In this document: one piece after another, positions 1 through 7,729 of the stretch
Layout: each line of letters starts with the position of its first letter
Position numbering within the stretch: position 1 is the stretch's first letter
Assembly: GCA_946611835.1 (NCBI GenBank)
Contig: CAMOEE010000036.1
Span: 1 to 15,178 of the forward strand
DNA length: 15,178 nucleotides
Source: an uncultured Treponema sp.
GTDB taxonomy: Bacteria; Spirochaetota; Spirochaetia; Treponematales; Treponemataceae
Direction of reading: 5' to 3'
Position numbers and translations under genes: made by a program
Notes under the pieces: model-generated
What the model was told of the DNA's origin: nothing
Seen by the model: the letters and a program-made list of their open reading frames with translations, nothing else
Databases searched by the model: none

Positions 1-64
1 CGTCAGCATTCATGCCCTCTGGCGGACGCTCATTGATTGAAGGAAAATCCTGTTTAGTTTTCAT
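1..64 (-). CDS. cheY: CheY chemotaxis response regulator, N-terminal fragment (cut by window edge)
   Basis: Only the first 21 codons are present. They read MKTKQDFPSINERPPEGMNA, the characteristic N-terminal extension of treponemal CheY that precedes the receiver domain. The start at 62-64 has an AAGGAG ribosome binding site 7 nt upstream, 20 nt after the cheX stop, so it is the fourth gene of the cheA-cheW-cheX-cheY operon. Family role: CheY accepts phosphate from CheA and acts at the flagellar switch. The receiver domain itself (phospho-Asp) lies outside the window, so identity rests on the N-terminal tail and gene order. Confidence 0.8.
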   Translation of the reverse strand, partial: MKTKQDFPSINERPPEGMNAD

Positions 65-84
65 TTTGGCACTCCTTATCCTTA

Positions 85-570
85 TTACATGCGTTCGCGA
101 ATTGCGACGTTAACTTCAATTTTACCACATTCAGTGATGAGAGGAACGATAAGTGCCTCTACACTGTTTGTCTGGCTGCCGCCCAATGCGGCAATTTCCA
201 TTTTTTCACCGGCAAAAAGAGCTGGTGGTGTAAGGTCGAACTTGAAACCAAGCTCATGCAATTTTGTAACAGCCTGAGCCGTGATGAGGTTTGCAAGCTC
301 ACTGATAGTAGCTTTTGCAAGGTCATCAAATTTTGTAAGTGTCTCGCCGTTCATCGCAGAAGCGATGTTCAGGGCTGTCTCAAATGTCATATCGAAGAGA
401 ACACGACCTTCGACATCACCGGCAAGACCGACAAGGGCTGCGACACCCATTACCGGCATAGCCGTAGATTTGAGATACAAGTCGCCACGGGTTACAGTAG
501 CGCCACCAAGCACTTCCTTCAAAATCTGATATGAAGTTTCTACAAATGGGTTAATGTACTCTACTCTCAT
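85..570 (-). CDS. cheX: CheX, CheY-P phosphatase
   Basis: A 161-residue protein of the CheC/CheX/FliY family. CheX removes phosphate from CheY-P to end the chemotactic signal; spirochaetes use it in place of CheZ. The family's catalytic E-x2-N signature is visible as E91-L-A-N94 in the helix ISELANLITAQAV. A glycine-rich segment GVAALVGLAGDVEGRV (residues 42-57) matches the core strands of this fold. The length is close to other spirochaetal CheX proteins. The ATG at 570 has an AGGAG site about 8 nt upstream, placed just after the cheW stop, so it is co-translated in the che operon. No CheC-like second catalytic helix is apparent, as expected for CheX. Confidence 0.93.
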   Translation of the reverse strand: MRVEYINPFVETSYQILKEVLGGATVTRGDLYLKSTAMPVMGVAALVGLAGDVEGRVLFDMTFETALNIASAMNGETLTKFDDLAKATISELANLITAQAVTKLHELGFKFDLTPPALFAGEKMEIAALGGSQTNSVEALIVPLITECGKIEVNVAIRERM

Positions 571-587
571 GAGTTTTTACTCCTGTA

Positions 588-1991
588 TTATTTTTTTCCG
601 AAGATAGTTACTGTTCCAACTTTCGTTGCCGACCATTTTGGATTCTCCTCAAGTGATTCATTCTGTCCAAGAATCACGATGCCATTTCCCTTTAATTTCT
701 CAGAGAAATCGGCGACGACCGTCTGCTGGGCAGATTCTGACAAGAATGAAAGTACATCCCTTGCGAAGATTATATCACAAGATGGCAAGTTGTTGGTGTT
801 GGCGCAGTCGTGATATTCAAACATAATGCTGTCGCGGATATCAGAGATAAAAGTGAAATCCCCGTTAGCTTTCTTTGTAATATACGGTGCGTACCAATCA
901 TTGGCAACATCGCCAGGAACAGCAAGCAAAGGAGCGTTAGAAATACTGAGCAAATCAACTTCATGAGCATAAATCCTCAATTTTGCCTCAGGGTAACGCT
1001 TTTTGAGAACACAGGCCAAAGAATAGGTTTCGGCACCCTTTCCACAGCCAGGATTCCAAACGACAATCTGTTTTGCGGCATTGTCAGGAAGAGCCTTGAA
1101 GATTGAATCAGCATAGGCCTTGTCCCACCAAGTTCCGCTAAAGGGAGAGAAGAATTTTTTGAGGAACATATCGGCATCAGCAGGATTCTGAAGCTGAGTT
1201 TTGCCCTTACCCCTCTCGCCTTCCCATTCCTTATAACGAACTTGCATCCACTTGTCGTTAACAGGAGATGCAACGAATTTACGCATTGAAGAAAGAGAAT
1301 CAACCACGAAAGAGTAATCGACCTTCTCTTCTTTTTTTGGGGCCGGAGCAGCAGTTTTTTTTGCAGAACCAGTTGGAGCCGGAACCGCAGCCCGAGCCGC
1401 CATCTCTCGCATAGCAACTGACTCAGAAGATTTGTTGTCAGATTTTGAGCCGAAAATCTTTTCGATGTCGAGCAAAATATACAAGCGGTTGTTTACCTCA
1501 ACAACACCCTGAATGTATTTGATACTGATGTCACCAAACAAGGGGTGAGGAGGATTAATGCTTGATTTTTGGATTCCGACAACCTTGTCAATCTCGTCGA
1601 CGACAACACCAAAAGTAAGCTCACCGACAGAGACAATGAGCATGTTTTCAAGGGCATCGTACTCACGCTCAGGCATTTCGATATTGAAGAACAGGCGAAG
1701 ATCGATAATAGGTATGATGTCACCTCGAAGGTTATAGACACCGAGTACAAAGGGAAGCGCATTCGGAACATAAGTGAAACGCCCCGCCTTTGCAATTTCC
1801 TTTACCTTCATAATATCGATAGCATAGTCCTTTCCTGACAAAGAGAATGTTACCATTTTATAGTCAACGACGACCATGTTATCAGGTTTTTCTGGAGCCG
1901 CAGTATCGGCACCAGCGATGTTCTGGATATTACCCAGACTTTCCTTAAGGACGGAGTTGATTGAAGGTTTTTCTGTTGCTGTATTTTCCAT
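588..1991 (-). CDS. cheW: CheW coupling protein fused to a CheR-like domain
   Basis: 467 residues. Residues about 43-182 form a CheW domain (TFSLSGKDYAIDIMKVKEI, then GVYNLRGDIIPIIDLR at 84-99, and a second half to IEKIF at 180). CheW links receptors to CheA. An Ala/Pro/Lys linker (about 190-222) leads to a CheR-like methyltransferase fold at about 225-467. Its SAM-loop equivalent is WNPGCGKGAETYSLA (312-326; CheR normally has GCSTGEEPYSLA), its DIIFARDVLSF (406-416) matches CheR's CRNVLIYF region, and its end ILGQNESLEE resembles CheR's final strand. The usual helical N-terminal domain of CheR is missing and several motif positions are changed, so the domain may be structural instead of catalytic (inference). 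CheW-CheR-like fusions are known from treponemes. The gene starts 11 nt after cheA, with a GGAG site overlapping the cheA stop. Confidence 0.93.
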   Translation of the reverse strand: MENTATEKPSINSVLKESLGNIQNIAGADTAAPEKPDNMVVVDYKMVTFSLSGKDYAIDIMKVKEIAKAGRFTYVPNALPFVLGVYNLRGDIIPIIDLRLFFNIEMPEREYDALENMLIVSVGELTFGVVVDEIDKVVGIQKSSINPPHPLFGDISIKYIQGVVEVNNRLYILLDIEKIFGSKSDNKSSESVAMREMAARAAVPAPTGSAKKTAAPAPKKEEKVDYSFVVDSLSSMRKFVASPVNDKWMQVRYKEWEGERGKGKTQLQNPADADMFLKKFFSPFSGTWWDKAYADSIFKALPDNAAKQIVVWNPGCGKGAETYSLACVLKKRYPEAKLRIYAHEVDLLSISNAPLLAVPGDVANDWYAPYITKKANGDFTFISDIRDSIMFEYHDCANTNNLPSCDIIFARDVLSFLSESAQQTVVADFSEKLKGNGIVILGQNESLEENPKWSATKVGTVTIFGKK

Positions 1992-2002
1992 GAATCTTCT
2001 CC

Positions 2003-4375
2003 TTACGCACCATATCCAGAATCTTGCCTGGCTTCGATTTCCTGACGGACACCGAGCTCAAGCAATTGTGTTACATCAATAATCAGAGATACAGAACCAT
2101 CTCCAAGAATAGAAGCACCAGAAATTCCAGGTGATTGTGTAAACTGGTCGCGCAAAGGCTTGATAACGACATCTTCCTCTCCGATGAGGTTATCGACCAT
2201 TACGCCGATTTTTTTGTCTTGTGAACCGACGATTACAACAAAGCAGTAGTCACCGTCTTCATTGGTTCGGATATTGAACAATCTGCTCAAGCGAAGAACT
2301 GAAATGACCTCGTTTCGGACATTCAAGACCTCGTGGTTGTCGATTGTGTTGATTTCAGATTTTTTGACACGAACGCTCTCAATGACCGATGCGATTGGAA
2401 TTGAGTAAACCTCTCGGCCTACACGTACAAGCAAGCCCTGAATAATGGCCAGTGTGAGTGGCAGTCGGATGGAGAACTTAGAGCCTTTACCGTGCTCGCT
2501 TGTAACCTGAATCGTGCCGTTAAGTTTTTCAATCATCGTTTTGACGACATCAAGACCTACGCCTCGTCCGGATACATTCGTGATTTTTTCGGCTGTTGAG
2601 AAGCCTGGCAAGAAGATAAGCTGAGCTGCTTCCTGATCGGTAAGCACTTTGCTCGGGTGAATCAAGCCCTTGTCGATAGCCTTCTGCTTGACCTTCTCCA
2701 CATTTATTCCACCGCCATCGTCAACAACATCAATTACGATGCTGTTTCCTTCGTTGGCAGCCTTGAGAAGAACAGTACCCGTTTCATCTTTGCCTGCATT
2801 TTTGCGGACTTCCGGAGATTCAATACCGTGATCAACCGAGTTTCGGACACAGTGCATGATTGGATCCATGAGATCATCAACGACTGTTTTATCAAGCTCT
2901 GTATCCTCACCTTCAAGAATCAAATTGACCTTTTTGCCCAAATCCTTCTGTAAGTCACGGACAACACGAGGGAAGCGGTCGAAAACCTGACTGATCGGAA
3001 CCATTCGGATTTTCATGATACCTTCCTGAAGCTCGCCAGTGATTCGGCCAAGATTCTGGGTAGAAGAGTGGAATTTAGAGTTCAAGTCCTTGAAGCGGTT
3101 TTCGAAAGCATCAAAGATTGTCGATATATCTCCGAATTCGTTCGTAATGTTCGCCTTTACATCTTTTACGGCTGTACCGTTTTGTATTTCCTCAAGATAC
3201 TGAGGCAGCTGCTCGAACATACGGCGAATTTTCTCTTTGTAAGAAGAGTCGAGAGTCTGAAACTGAATGAGCATGTCAGCGAACTGCTGCTGGCTCTGGT
3301 TAAAAGAAGCCTTGGTGATGACAGTCTCTGAAACAAGGTTCATGAGATTATCAACTCGTTTTGAATCTACACGGAGAATAGTACTCTGCTGTGCATGGCC
3401 GGTAGCAGGAGCTGCTTTTGCAGGAGCCTTCGGAGCCTCTTTTTTGACCTCTGCCGCTTGTGCTGCAGCCGGAGCCGGGGCCGGAGTTTCAGCAGGTTTC
3501 GGAGCTTCTGCTTTTGGAGCAGGGGCAGGAGCTGCAACAGGTGCAGGCTCTGATGCACTAGAATCGCTTGCAACAGCATTATCGATATTTTTCGCATCAA
3601 CGCTCAATGTTACATCATCAAGGAAAGCCGTATCCTCAAGTTCGTCAGCTGAATTTGCAGAAGCAACATAATAGATAACATCCTTGTGAAATTCGTCTTC
3701 ATAGAGAGCGTCAAAATCAGGAACCGTCTTAAGCACTGTGCCGCAAGCCTTGAGGGCCGCAAATACCTGAATACCACCGACAGAATTCATAGGGTTGCTC
3801 TCGTCGAAAGAGACAGAAACAGCCCAAAGCTGCTGGCCAGATTCACACCCCTGTTTGAGCTCGGCAAGTTCGTATTCTGAGAGAGCGACAGATGGAGCAG
3901 ACGACTGTGCAGGAGCCGCAGCCACTGCCGGTTGCGGAGATGCAGGAGCGGCAGCCGGAGCTTTTGGTGCTCCACCGCCACCGGCAATCATACCCTTAAT
4001 CTTTTCAGTAATCTCATCTACGCTTTCGCCATAAACAGATCCATTTTTGCGTTCTTCAAGCATGGCTTTTATAACATCGAGCGCCGTCAGAAGCGTGTCA
4101 ACAATATCTTCTGTAACTTTGATTTTGTCAGAACGAACTTCATCGAGAAGATCTTCCATTGTGTGAGCAAAATGCGCAATCTCACTGAATTCGACAGTAG
4201 CAGAATTCCCTTTGAGAGTATGCGCCGCGCGGAAGATTTCGTCGATAGCATCATGATTGGTCGGATCATTTTCGATTGCAAGGATATTGCTTTCGAGGTT
4301 GTCAACCATCATTTCAGACTCAGAGAAATAGTCTTTCAATAGTTCTTCGTTTGTAGCGTCAAGATAATCACTCAT
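2003..4375 (-). CDS. cheA: CheA chemotaxis histidine kinase
   Basis: 790 residues, full length. P1 Hpt domain at about 1-105, with phospho-acceptor His52 in AAHTLKGNSATVEF. Ala/Pro linkers at about 135-162 and 272-328 flank a P2-like CheY-docking domain (about 164-266). The P3 dimerisation region (329-455) is unusually long, with extra helices between the two usual ones. P4 ATPase domain (456-640): N box HCVRNSVDHGIE (508-519), G1 DDGGG (552-556), F box FLPGF (588-592), G2 GRGVG (603-607). P5 CheW-like domain from 645 to the end. The kinase takes input from receptor arrays and phosphorylates CheY. It is the first gene of the operon. The start MSDYLDATNEELL fits treponemal CheA but has no convincing ribosome binding site; a promoter -10 box lies only 7 nt upstream (separate entry). 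Confidence 0.97.
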   Translation of the reverse strand: MSDYLDATNEELLKDYFSESEMMVDNLESNILAIENDPTNHDAIDEIFRAAHTLKGNSATVEFSEIAHFAHTMEDLLDEVRSDKIKVTEDIVDTLLTALDVIKAMLEERKNGSVYGESVDEITEKIKGMIAGGGGAPKAPAAAPASPQPAVAAAPAQSSAPSVALSEYELAELKQGCESGQQLWAVSVSFDESNPMNSVGGIQVFAALKACGTVLKTVPDFDALYEDEFHKDVIYYVASANSADELEDTAFLDDVTLSVDAKNIDNAVASDSSASEPAPVAAPAPAPKAEAPKPAETPAPAPAAAQAAEVKKEAPKAPAKAAPATGHAQQSTILRVDSKRVDNLMNLVSETVITKASFNQSQQQFADMLIQFQTLDSSYKEKIRRMFEQLPQYLEEIQNGTAVKDVKANITNEFGDISTIFDAFENRFKDLNSKFHSSTQNLGRITGELQEGIMKIRMVPISQVFDRFPRVVRDLQKDLGKKVNLILEGEDTELDKTVVDDLMDPIMHCVRNSVDHGIESPEVRKNAGKDETGTVLLKAANEGNSIVIDVVDDGGGINVEKVKQKAIDKGLIHPSKVLTDQEAAQLIFLPGFSTAEKITNVSGRGVGLDVVKTMIEKLNGTIQVTSEHGKGSKFSIRLPLTLAIIQGLLVRVGREVYSIPIASVIESVRVKKSEINTIDNHEVLNVRNEVISVLRLSRLFNIRTNEDGDYCFVVIVGSQDKKIGVMVDNLIGEEDVVIKPLRDQFTQSPGISGASILGDGSVSLIIDVTQLLELGVRQEIEARQDSGYGA

Positions 4376-4382
4376 GTACTCT

Positions 4383-4410
4383 ATTTTATCAGTAAGTTTT
4401 TCAAAGTCAA
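4383..4410 (-). promoter_or_regulatory. Predicted cheA operon promoter, apparently leaderless
   Basis: On the minus strand TTGACT (4405-4410) is followed after 16 nt by TAAAAT (4383-4388). Only seven bases (AGAGTAC) separate the -10 box from the cheA ATG at 4375, so the expected transcript start falls at or within a few bases of the ATG. No purine-rich site at normal spacing is present. The A9 run upstream (4413-4421) with a weak A/T stem (4415-4422 with 4437-4443) could weakly end purN transcription on the minus strand. Confidence 0.55.
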
Positions 4411-4468
4411 GTAAAAAAAAAGATTATTTTAATTTTTCTTTTTAAGCCTACTGAAAAATCAAGAGCAG

Positions 4469-5098
4469 CTAGTGATTATTCAACATTTCGGCAAGAAGAC
4501 AGACTCCCTCAACCATTGCTTCGTGCTCTTTGGGTGCGATTCGGGCATACAAAGAATCGGGAGTGTCATCGGGAAGGACAGGAACTTTTTTCTGAACAAG
4601 AATCTTACCGGTATCGCAGCCGGAATCAACGAGATGAACGGTACAACCGCTTTCCTTTTCACCGGATGCGAGAACTGCCTCATGAACATTATGCCCCCAC
4701 ATTCCTACCCCGCCGAATTTTGGCAAGAGAGCAGGATGAAGGTTGATAATACGGCCAGAATACTCGTCGATTATTCTGCCGCCAAGGACAGAGAGATAAC
4801 CGGCAAGAACTATGGCATCGATTTTATGCTCATGGCACAAATTGAGGATTGCATCACTGATTGCGACTCGTTTTTCGTCACGGCTCGCCTTTTCGGCATT
4901 TTCTTTGCCCAGCACTGAGAATGGACTTCGGATTTCAGCATGAATTCCAGCATTTTTAGCCCGTTCCAGAGCATAGGCATTTTTGGTATTTGAGACAACG
5001 AGGACAATATTGTAGGGACAGCCGGCATGAGACTTCTCATAATCAATCAAAGCCTGAAGATTAGTGCCGCCGCCGCTTACCAAAACAGCTATTCTCAT
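4469..5098 (-). CDS. purN: Phosphoribosylglycinamide (GAR) formyltransferase PurN
   Basis: 209 residues, normal length. It transfers the formyl group of 10-formyl-THF to GAR, making FGAR, the third step of purine synthesis. The N-terminus MRIAVLVSGGGTNLQALID is the phosphate-binding loop of the family. The catalytic triad is visible: N119 and H121 in INLHPALLPKFGG and D162 in DSGCDTGKI. The loop GVGMWGHNVHEAV (130-142) belongs to the variant seen in Bacteroidetes and spirochaetes in place of the E. coli form. The start lies 2 nt after the purM stop (TAATTATG), with no strong ribosome binding site, which suggests translational coupling to purM. Confidence 0.96.
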   Translation of the reverse strand: MRIAVLVSGGGTNLQALIDYEKSHAGCPYNIVLVVSNTKNAYALERAKNAGIHAEIRSPFSVLGKENAEKASRDEKRVAISDAILNLCHEHKIDAIVLAGYLSVLGGRIIDEYSGRIINLHPALLPKFGGVGMWGHNVHEAVLASGEKESGCTVHLVDSGCDTGKILVQKKVPVLPDDTPDSLYARIAPKEHEAMVEGVCLLAEMLNNH

Positions 5099-5100
5099 AA

Positions 5101-6192
5101 TTAGACCAGTTTTGTAGCTTCGTGACTGCCCTTGAGGTCGTCGCCCAAATCTTTTGTTGCGGCCTCAACATGACCGATTTTGTATGCCTTGAGAGGAGCG
5201 GCTCCTGCCTTTTTGTAAGGCTCTGTCTCGAAGCTTGCGGCTTTTTCGTTGAAGCGGGCAATGATTGCGTCGGCATCAGAAGCCTTTACAGCAAGGATAA
5301 AGCCGATTCCCATGTTGAATGTGCCCCAGACACCTTCTGAATCAGCACCACGGCGAATCAACTCATCGAAAATTGCAGGTTTTTCCCAGGAATCCTTTTT
5401 GATGACAGAAACGAGGTTCTTGCCTTTTGCGTACATTCGGGGAACATTCTCGTAGAAACCGCCGCCAGTAATGTGAACCATGCCGTGAACGCTCTCACCG
5501 AATACAGAAAGCACATCGATTACAGGGCGGACATAAATGCGGGTCGGAGTGAGCAGAACTTCGCCGATTGTTTTTCCGGCAAAAGGCTCGTTGAAATCCT
5601 TTACAAGCTTTCGGACAAGTGAATAGCCGTTTGAGTGACAGCCTGTTGATGAAAGGCCGATGAGAACATCACCAGCCTCGATTTTTTCGCCGGTAATCAT
5701 TTTTTCTTTGTCACCCACACCAACGCCAAAACCAGCGAGGTCATATTTTCCTTCATCGTAGAAACCTGGCATTTCGGCAGTCTCACCGCCAAGCAGGGCA
5801 CAACCGGTGTCAACACAGCCGTCAGCAATTCCCTTTACAAGCTGGCCGGCAACTTTAGCGTCGAGTTTACCGCAGGCAACATAGTCAAGGAAGAAAGAAG
5901 TCTGAACACCAGAGCAGAGAATGTCGTTTACGCTCATGGCAACGCAGTCTATGCCGACAGTATCATATTTTTTGAGCTGAAAAGCGATTTCAAGTTTTGT
6001 ACCAACGCCGTCAGTACCCGAAACCATTACAGGATTTTTGATTCCCTTTGGAACCTCAAACATTCCGTTGAAACTTCCCAAGTCGGTGAGAAGACCAGGA
6101 ATGCGGGTGCGTTTTGCATGAACTTTGTATTCGTTGACGGCATTGTAGCCTTCTTCAACATCAACACCAGAATCTTTGTAATTGACAGCCAT
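5101..6192 (-). CDS. purM: Phosphoribosylformylglycinamidine cyclo-ligase (AIR synthetase) PurM
   Basis: 363 residues from the ATG at 6190-6192. It closes the imidazole ring of FGAM to give AIR using ATP, in the cytoplasm. Family signatures are present in order: SGTDGVGTKLEIA (58-70), a SVNDILCSG segment (87-95), GGETAEMPGFY, and the C-terminal-half motif HITGGGFYENVPRM. The ATG is preceded by GGAG (6199-6202) with 6 nt spacing. A TTG four codons upstream (6202-6204) overlaps that GGAG and is not a likely start. First gene of the purM-purN pair. Purine genes purE and nudC lie 5.3 kb away, so the pathway is split here. Confidence 0.97.
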   Translation of the reverse strand: MAVNYKDSGVDVEEGYNAVNEYKVHAKRTRIPGLLTDLGSFNGMFEVPKGIKNPVMVSGTDGVGTKLEIAFQLKKYDTVGIDCVAMSVNDILCSGVQTSFFLDYVACGKLDAKVAGQLVKGIADGCVDTGCALLGGETAEMPGFYDEGKYDLAGFGVGVGDKEKMITGEKIEAGDVLIGLSSTGCHSNGYSLVRKLVKDFNEPFAGKTIGEVLLTPTRIYVRPVIDVLSVFGESVHGMVHITGGGFYENVPRMYAKGKNLVSVIKKDSWEKPAIFDELIRRGADSEGVWGTFNMGIGFILAVKASDADAIIARFNEKAASFETEPYKKAGAAPLKAYKIGHVEAATKDLGDDLKGSHEATKLV

Positions 6193-6228
6193 AATTTGCT
6201 CCAAAAGGAATTAATTTGTAATAGCTGA

Positions 6229-6257
6229 ATTATAGTGAATTCTACGAGTTTAGTCAT
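6229..6257 (-). promoter_or_regulatory. Predicted purM-purN promoter
   Basis: Minus strand ATGACT (6252-6257), 17 nt spacer, TATAAT (6229-6234), about 36 nt before the purM ATG. The -10 is a perfect consensus match and sits in the context TTCACTATAATT, shared with the promoters at 8837 and 14454. I see no purine riboswitch fold in the short leader. Confidence 0.65.
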
Positions 6258-6337
6258 CAGTTACGAGAGAAGAGGATGATGTGCTCTTTGCGTCAGGATG
6301 ATTTTCACATCAAATTTTACGATAAAAAAATATCATC

Positions 6338-6434
6338 AATTTAAACGAGGGATTAAAATGATGAAAATTTCAAAACTCCTTAAAGTTGGTGCATTCGCAC
6401 TTTTGGCGGCTTCTTTGTGCTTTGTTTCTTGTAA
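6338..6434 (+). repeat. Lipoprotein leader repeat, copy A (inverted partner at 10097-10193)
   Basis: These 97 bp match the reverse complement of 10097-10193 at 95 positions. The segment runs from 20 bp before the start codon, through the ribosome binding site, to the codon just after the lipobox Cys. The only two differences are A/T in codon 6 and G/C in codon 10. Outside the repeat the two genes diverge sharply at DNA level. Confidence 0.95.
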
Positions 6435-7245
6435 AGATGAGGACGACACAAACGACGCTTTTTCTGGCGGAAAAGTAGATTTCGATAACGGTTATGTAAC
6501 TGTTTCTTCAGACGGGGTAACCATTAAAAACGCTAAATCTACAGACACAGGTGCTGTTGAAAATAAAGCAGGTGTTAATGGTACAACCTATGGCTACTAC
6601 TACCGTGCATTCAACCAGACGACAACAAAACACCGTGGTGGTATCGTTGAAATTAAAATCACACCAAACTCAGATGATAAAGAAGGTGTTGCAGGTTTCG
6701 TTTTTGATTTGACAGACGGTTCTACTGCTGATACTTACAATTTCTGTGTTGCTGCAATCGACTACAACTCAACAGCAGGTGCCATTAGAACTTATGTTTC
6801 CCGCTACACAGGAACACAAGTTAAAAATAACAACTTCACAACTTCCTCTAATTTTAGCGGAACAGAAACTTCTGCTGACGGAGCATCATCTAAAGAATGG
6901 ACTGAGCTTTCTGGTTTCTCTGCCGCAGCCGACGGCACTGTAACAGTCGTAATCAAAGTTGGTACAAAAGCTGACCAGACAGATGGCTCTTACACAGTCG
7001 GTTACTATACTAATACCACTGTTGCTAAAGCAGATGGTGAAAATGATTTTTCAAATGCAAAGAAAACTGTAACTGTTACTACAGCTAATACTGGTCGCTC
7101 AGATGCAAAAACACAGACAAAACTCGCTTACTACGCTGGTATTATGCCAGGCAAACACTTTACAGTAAACTTTGACTTTGGTACAACTTACGGCTCGGCA
7201 GATGAAATTGCTTTTGCTGATGAGACAATCCTTGTTTCTGAGTAA
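6358..7245 (+). CDS. Lipoprotein A, surface or periplasmic lipoprotein of unknown function
   Basis: 295 residues from the ATG at 6358, which has GAGGG (6347-6351) 6 nt upstream; the open frame extends 20 codons further up with no site. Residues 1-24 form a lipoprotein signal peptide (MMKISKLLK, hydrophobic GAFALLAASLCFVS) with the lipid-attachment Cys at 25 and an acidic KDEDD tether just after it, typical of spirochaetal lipoproteins. The mature part is Thr/Ser/Gly/Asp-rich and predicted to be mainly beta strand. It resembles lipoprotein B (9325-10173) in layout: a G-x-V-x-I strand, GFVFDL against GFIWDY, the shared TYNF segment, and a C-terminal AYYAGIMPGK against AYLAKYANVQPNK. No known domain recognised. 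The next gene follows after 16 nt and is probably co-transcribed. Confidence 0.88.
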   Translation: MMKISKLLKVGAFALLAASLCFVSCKDEDDTNDAFSGGKVDFDNGYVTVSSDGVTIKNAKSTDTGAVENKAGVNGTTYGYYYRAFNQTTTKHRGGIVEIKITPNSDDKEGVAGFVFDLTDGSTADTYNFCVAAIDYNSTAGAIRTYVSRYTGTQVKNNNFTTSSNFSGTETSADGASSKEWTELSGFSAAADGTVTVVIKVGTKADQTDGSYTVGYYTNTTVAKADGENDFSNAKKTVTVTTANTGRSDAKTQTKLAYYAGIMPGKHFTVNFDFGTTYGSADEIAFADETILVSE

Positions 7246-7261
7246 AAACTAGAAGGTAGTT

Positions 7262-7615
7262 ATGAAGAAAATTATTGCATTAATTGCTTTTGCGATTTTT
7301 GCGTTGCCAACTTTCGCATTCACGATTAAAGTTGGTGATGTAGTAAATTACCTTCCAATGCGTGAAGGTAAAGATAGTACATCTGTTGTCACAAAAATCG
7401 CTTCGACAGCTACCGGATTTGAAATTGTACTTCTTTCAAATGAGATTTCATTCACTTATTCAGTAAATGAAGGTGAGGAAATCAATATTTATGCTAAGTC
7501 AAATCCAAAAGCAAAAGTCGCCGCTCCGAGAAAACTAAAAGTTGTTTCGATAAAAAACAACATTGCAGAACTTGAAGTGACGAGTGTTGGTGGTGACCCT
7601 GCTGATGCGAAATAA
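7262..7615 (+). CDS. Small secreted protein of unknown function
   Basis: 117 residues. A Sec signal peptide MKKIIALIAFAIFALPTFA ends in an A-x-A-like site (after Ala19), leaving a mature protein of about 98 residues, mostly short beta strands and Lys-rich, with no Cys. GAAGGTAG lies 5-6 nt before the ATG. It follows lipoprotein A by 16 nt and is followed by a strong terminator at 7631, so the two likely form a two-gene unit. I recognise no family. The mature start IKVGDVVNYLPM and the pattern of short strands could suit a small beta-barrel, but this is only an impression. Confidence 0.85.
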   Translation: MKKIIALIAFAIFALPTFAFTIKVGDVVNYLPMREGKDSTSVVTKIASTATGFEIVLLSNEISFTYSVNEGEEINIYAKSNPKAKVAAPRKLKVVSIKNNIAELEVTSVGGDPADAK

Positions 7616-7630
7616 TTAACCATTGATTAG

Positions 7631-7659
7631 GCGGAGGATATTTTATTCTCCGCTTTTTT
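7631..7659 (+). terminator. Rho-independent terminator after the lipoprotein A pair
   Basis: GCGGAG (7631-7636) pairs with CTCCGC (7648-7653). The stem extends inward by four A/T or G-U pairs to a 3-nt loop and is followed by T6. Confidence 0.9.
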
Positions 7660-7729
7660 ATTGACTTTGGAATTTTTATGTTTTCTGAGCTTTCCTTGTA
7701 AAATTTTCTCGGAAATTATAAAATGTCCT

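Noticed and set aside
3267..3671. Ala/Gly-rich plus-strand open frame inside cheA
   Set aside because: Mirror of the Ala/Pro/Lys linkers of CheA; no start signal and no recognisable domain.
6193..6202. TTG start for PurM four codons upstream
   Set aside because: It overlaps the GGAG that serves the ATG at 6192, and the ATG gives the normal PurM N-terminus.
6298..6357. 20-codon upstream extension of lipoprotein A (and 14 codons for B)
   Set aside because: The extension would spoil the signal peptide, lacks a binding site, and differs between paralogues, while the shared leader contains GAGGG and the ATG.
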